Assembly (NCBI RefSeq): GCF_017573465.1
Contig: NZ_JAGEPF010000020.1
Coordinates: 124,001 to 188,000 of the forward strand
Reading direction: 5' to 3'
Length of the DNA: 64,000 nt
DNA from: Actinomadura violacea
GTDB taxonomy: Bacteria; Actinomycetota; Actinomycetes; Streptosporangiales; Streptosporangiaceae
The position numbers and the translations under genes were made by a program. The notes under the pieces were generated by a model. That model did no database searches. It saw only the letters and a list, made by a program, of their open reading frames with translations, and was not told the DNA's origin. Shown in pieces: positions 60,761-64,000 of the stretch; position 1 is the first letter of the stretch; each line of letters begins with the position of its first letter.

Positions 60761-63349
60761 GTGACAGCGACCATCAGCCAGACGTCCGCCGGCCAGGAGG
60801 GCGACGAGCCCTCGATCCGGCCCATCACCGAGCGCATCGCCGAGGAGATCGGCGTCCGCGACGGGCAGGTGCGGGTCGCGGTGGACCTGCTCGACGGCGG
60901 GGCGACCGTCCCGTTCATCGCCCGCTACCGCAAGGAGGCGACCGGCGCGCTCGACGACGCGCAGCTGCGCGCGCTGGAGGAGCGGCTCCGCTACCTGCGC
61001 GAGCTGGACGAGCGCCGCGCCGCGATCCTGGAGTCGATCGAGTCGCAGGGCAAGCTCACCGGCGAGCTGCGCGCGCAGATCATGGCGGCCGACTCCAAGG
61101 CCCGGCTGGAGGACATCTACCTCCCGTACAAGCCCAAGCGGCGCACCAAGGCGCAGATCGCCCGCGAGGCCGGCCTCGAGCCGCTCGCCGACCTGCTGCT
61201 GGCCGACCCGTCCCGCGACCCGCAGGCCGAGGCCGCCGGCTACGTGGACGCCGAGAAGGGCGTCGCCGACGCGGCCGCCGCGCTGGAGGGCGCGCGCGCC
61301 ATCCTCGTGGAGCGGTTCGCCGAGGACGCCGACCTCATCGGCGCGCTGCGCGAGCGCATGTGGAACCAGGGGCGCATGGTGTCCCGGGTCCGCGACGGCA
61401 AGCAGGAGACGGGCGCGAAGTTCGCCGACTACTTCGAGTTCGCCGAGCCGTTCGCCAAGCTGCCCTCGCACCGCGTCCTCGCGCTGTTCCGCGGCGAGAA
61501 GGAGGAGGTCCTCGACCTCGACCTGGAGCCGGAGGACGCGCCCGAGGACCCGGCCGCCCGCAGCTCCTACGAGGCGGAGATCGCGCGCCGGTTCCGGATC
61601 GCCGACCAGGGCCGCCCCGGCGACCGGTGGCTGGCCGACGCCGTCCGCTGGGCCTGGCGCACCCGCATCCTCGTGCACCTCGGCATCGACCTGCGCACCC
61701 GGCTGCGGCAGGAGGCCGAGGACGAGGCCGTCCGGGTGTTCGCCGCGAACCTGCGCGACCTGCTGCTCGCCGCGCCCGCCGGCACCCGCTCCACCATGGG
61801 CCTGGACCCGGGCCTGCGCACCGGCGTGAAGGTCGCCGTGGTCGACGCCACCGGCAAGGTGACCGCGACCGACACGATCTACCCGCACGAGCCGCGGCGG
61901 AAGTGGGACGAGTCGATCGAGACCCTCGCCAAGCTCGCCCGCGAGCACAACGTCGACCTGGTGTCCATCGGCAACGGCACCGCGTCCCGCGAGACCGACA
62001 AGCTCGCCGCCGACCTGATCGCCCGGTACCCCGACCTCAAGCTCACCAAGATCATGGTGTCGGAGGCGGGCGCGTCGGTGTACTCGGCGTCGGAGTACGC
62101 GGGCCGCGAGCTGCCCGGCATGGACGTCTCGCTGCGCGGCGCGGTGTCCATCGCCCGCCGCCTGCAGGACCCGCTCGCCGAGCTCGTCAAGATCGACCCG
62201 AAGTCGATCGGCGTCGGCCAGTACCAGCACGACGTGTCCGAGGTGAAGCTGTCGCGCTCCCTCGACGCCGTCGTCGAGGACTGCGTGAACGCGGTCGGCG
62301 TGGACGTCAACACCGCGTCCGCGCCGCTGCTCACCCGTGTGTCGGGCATCGGCGAGGGCCTCGCCGACAACATCGTCGCCCACCGCGACGCCAACGGCCC
62401 GTTCCGCAGCCGCTCCGGGCTCAAGGACGTCCCGCGGCTCGGCCCGAAGGCGTTCGAGCAGTGCGCGGGCTTCCTGCGCATCCCGGGCGGCGACGACCCG
62501 CTCGACGCGTCCAGCGTGCACCCCGAGTCCTACCCGGTCGTGCGCCGCATCCTGGAGGCCGCGGGCAGCGACATCAAGGCGCTCATCGGCAACACAGCCG
62601 TGCTGCGCTCGCTGAAGCCCGGCGAGTTCGTCGACGACACCTTCGGGCTGCCGACGGTGTCCGACATCCTCGCCGAGCTGGAGAAGCCCGGCCGCGACCC
62701 GCGCCCGGCGTTCAAGACGGCCACGTTCAAGGAGGGCGTCGACAAGCTCTCCGACCTCGAGGCCGGGATGCTGCTGGAGGGCGTCGTCACCAACGTCGCC
62801 GCGTTCGGCGCGTTCGTGGACGTCGGCGTCCACCAGGACGGGCTCGTCCACATCTCCGCGATGTCGGACAAGTACGTCGAGGACCCGCGCGAGGTCGTCA
62901 AGCCCGGCGACATCGTCCGGGTGAAGGTCCTGGACGTCGACCTGCAGCGCAAGCGGATCTCGCTGACCCTGCGGCTGGACGACGAGCCGGGCCGCGACCA
63001 GCGGGGCGGACGCGGCGGCGAGCCCCGCGACCGCGACCAGCGCCGGCCGGGCCGGGGCGCCCAGGGCGGCGGCCGCAACCAGGGCGGCGGCGGCCAGAAC
63101 GGCGGCCAAGGCGGCGGCCAGGGCGGCGGACGCAACCAGGGCGGGCGCGGGCAGGGCGGTCGCAACCAGGGCGGACGCGGCCAGAACCAAGGCCAGGGCG
63201 GCGGCGGGCGCGGCCAGAACCAGGGCCAGGGCGGCGGACGCGGCCGGTCCGGTCATGGCGGCTCCTCCGGCGGCGGCGCGATGGCCGACGCCCTCCGGCG
63301 CGCCGGCCTCGACAAGGGCCTGCCCGGCGGCGACCGTAAGTCCCGCTGA
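60761..63349 (+). CDS. tex: Tex-like RNA-binding protein
   Basis: An 862-residue transcription accessory protein. Order: Tex N-terminal helical domain (from PSIRPITERIAEEIGVR), YqgF-like domain (GLDPGLRTGVKVAVVDATGK), helix-hairpin-helix (SGIGEGLADNIVAHRDANGP), and S1 RNA-binding domain (EGVVTNVAAFGAFVDVGVHQ). After S1 there is an unusually long Gly/Arg/Asn/Gln tail of about 110 residues of GGRNQGG-like repeats. The GTG at 60761 is chosen as the conserved start; upstream frame to 60599 overlaps the divergent kinase start. Tex interacts with RNA polymerase and RNA. Confidence 0.92.
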   Translation: MTATISQTSAGQEGDEPSIRPITERIAEEIGVRDGQVRVAVDLLDGGATVPFIARYRKEATGALDDAQLRALEERLRYLRELDERRAAILESIESQGKLTGELRAQIMAADSKARLEDIYLPYKPKRRTKAQIAREAGLEPLADLLLADPSRDPQAEAAGYVDAEKGVADAAAALEGARAILVERFAEDADLIGALRERMWNQGRMVSRVRDGKQETGAKFADYFEFAEPFAKLPSHRVLALFRGEKEEVLDLDLEPEDAPEDPAARSSYEAEIARRFRIADQGRPGDRWLADAVRWAWRTRILVHLGIDLRTRLRQEAEDEAVRVFAANLRDLLLAAPAGTRSTMGLDPGLRTGVKVAVVDATGKVTATDTIYPHEPRRKWDESIETLAKLAREHNVDLVSIGNGTASRETDKLAADLIARYPDLKLTKIMVSEAGASVYSASEYAGRELPGMDVSLRGAVSIARRLQDPLAELVKIDPKSIGVGQYQHDVSEVKLSRSLDAVVEDCVNAVGVDVNTASAPLLTRVSGIGEGLADNIVAHRDANGPFRSRSGLKDVPRLGPKAFEQCAGFLRIPGGDDPLDASSVHPESYPVVRRILEAAGSDIKALIGNTAVLRSLKPGEFVDDTFGLPTVSDILAELEKPGRDPRPAFKTATFKEGVDKLSDLEAGMLLEGVVTNVAAFGAFVDVGVHQDGLVHISAMSDKYVEDPREVVKPGDIVRVKVLDVDLQRKRISLTLRLDDEPGRDQRGGRGGEPRDRDQRRPGRGAQGGGRNQGGGGQNGGQGGGQGGGRNQGGRGQGGRNQGGRGQNQGQGGGGRGQNQGQGGGRGRSGHGGSSGGGAMADALRRAGLDKGLPGGDRKSR

Positions 63350-63376
63350 GCCGACCCCGACGGGCGTTCATCCGCT

Positions 63377-63416
63377 GCGAGCCGTCGTCCCCGGTCACCC
63401 CGGGGCGGCGGCTCGC
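63377..63416. terminator. Hairpin after Tex
   Basis: GCGAGCC (63377-63383) and GGCTCGC (63410-63416) with extended GC pairing inside (two mismatches) form a stem between the convergent Tex gene and the partial gene to the right. Confidence 0.55.
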
Positions 63417-63457
63417 GGCGGTTCAGCGTCGCCCGGCGGCGATCTGGCCCGTTCCGG

Positions 63458-64000
63458 TCAGCGGCCGGTCCCGCGCCAGCGGCCGTCCGAGCCCGTCTCG
63501 GTGTGCTGCTCCGGCGCGGGGGAGCGGCGCGGCGGCCCGGGCGGCGGGCGGCCCGGAATGTTGTAAGGGCCCGTGCCCAGCGGATCCTGCGCGTACGGGC
63601 TGCGCTGCGGCGGCACCGAGTACTGCTCCGGCGCGGCCTGCGGCGGCACCTGCGGGGCGGGCGGCCGCTGCTGCCCGAGCTGCGGACCACCGAGCGCCGG
63701 GCCGCCCACCGCCGGACCGCCGAACGGGTCCTGCGCGGCGGAGACCTCCTCGTGCGGGCGGTCGTCCTCCGCGACGGGGCGGTGCCGCGGGAACTGCAGG
63801 ACGGCGACCGCGCCGAGCAGCAGCGCGCCGAACCGCATCGCCGAGTGCCCCATGTCCTTCGGCCACGACTCGGCGTACATGAAGGTGCCCATGGTCAGCA
63901 GGAACGACTTGGCGCTCACCGTCATCACGGTCGCCACGATCGACACCCGGCAGCGCTGGAACGCCATCACCATGATCCCGAAGCCGATCGCCGCCGCGAG
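63458..64000 (-). CDS. Hypothetical membrane protein with Pro-rich tail (5' end outside window)
   Basis: The frame is open to the right edge (181 codons seen). The N-terminal visible part has hydrophobic segments (LAAAIGFGIMVMAFQRC; VATVMTVSAKSFLLTMGTFM; FGALLLGAVAVLQF), and the remainder is a Pro/Gln/Gly-rich cytoplasmic or extracytoplasmic tail (QQRPPAPQVPPQAAPEQYSV). The internal ATG at 63973 is not likely the true start. No family recognised. Confidence 0.7.
   Translation of the reverse strand, partial: LAAAIGFGIMVMAFQRCRVSIVATVMTVSAKSFLLTMGTFMYAESWPKDMGHSAMRFGALLLGAVAVLQFPRHRPVAEDDRPHEEVSAAQDPFGGPAVGGPALGGPQLGQQRPPAPQVPPQAAPEQYSVPPQRSPYAQDPLGTGPYNIPGRPPPGPPRRSPAPEQHTETGSDGRWRGTGR

Noticed and set aside
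63060..63240. DNA minisatellite as mobile element in the Tex gene
   Set aside because: The repeats are coding low-complexity sequence in frame with Tex, not an inserted element.
60632..63256. Long minus-strand frame opposite Tex
   Set aside because: Antisense of a clear Tex gene; composition is typical shadow.

Overview
The window is very GC-rich, with four-base ATGA/GTGA gene overlaps, many GTG starts, F420-type luciferase-like and DUF35 proteins, and an ECF/anti-sigma pair. This points to a filamentous actinomycete. The Thermomonosporaceae (Actinomadura-like) are my best guess; that is inference from gene content only, because no rRNA is present.

Region 1 (1-11.5 kb) is a set of small unlinked units: a partial MftR-like TetR gene, an exported 5'-nucleotidase, an isochorismatase-like hydrolase, a PucR regulator / APC permease / dimethylformamidase-like module, a VOC protein divergent from a WYL regulator, a DUF3237 protein behind what looks like a leaderless promoter, and an ECF sigma factor with its membrane partner.

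Region 2 (11.6-26.2 kb) is a coherent catabolic locus. A short operon (SDR, enoyl-CoA hydratase, TetR) is followed by an alpha/beta hydrolase. A leftward operon follows (DUF35 protein, thiolase-fold protein with Ser in place of the nucleophilic Cys, F420-type LLM oxidoreductase). Divergent from it is a rightward operon (acyl-CoA ligase, complete branched-chain-type ABC importer, SDR, aldehyde dehydrogenase). The DUF35 plus Cys-less thiolase pair resembles the Ltp2/ChsH2 aldolase of steroid side-chain degradation, so the locus probably imports, CoA-activates and shortens a branched or isoprenoid acid. The substrate is unknown.

Region 3 (26.2-37.7 kb) holds a methyltransferase remnant, a threonine-dehydratase-like gene divergent from an MFS exporter around a 9-bp-arm palindrome, several regulators, a cupin, a NUDIX protein that has lost its NUDIX box, a secreted Asp-box protein, and a LysR/MFS efflux pair.

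Region 4 (37.8-42.4 kb) is a mobile-element scar: tRNA-Gly(TCC), tRNA-Pro(TGG), and directly next to the latter a multiply frameshifted tyrosine integrase, then a small exported protein and an FkbM methyltransferase in poorly coding DNA.

Region 5 (42.4-64 kb) contains a zinc alcohol dehydrogenase, a stand-alone alanyl-tRNA synthetase with an inverted repeat in its leader, HxlR/YceI, a frameshifted membrane-anchored STAND NTPase, a TetR/HAD pair divergent from an SDR that lacks the Tyr/Lys catalytic pair, and a two-gene unit of an AbiEii-type nucleotidyltransferase with an internally duplicated partner. These are followed by a GH18 chitinase behind a palindromic operator, MarR/cupin, a two-component system, the Tex RNA-binding protein, and a partial membrane protein at the right edge. 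The nucleotidyltransferase pair and the aldolase/importer locus are the best candidates for undescribed systems.
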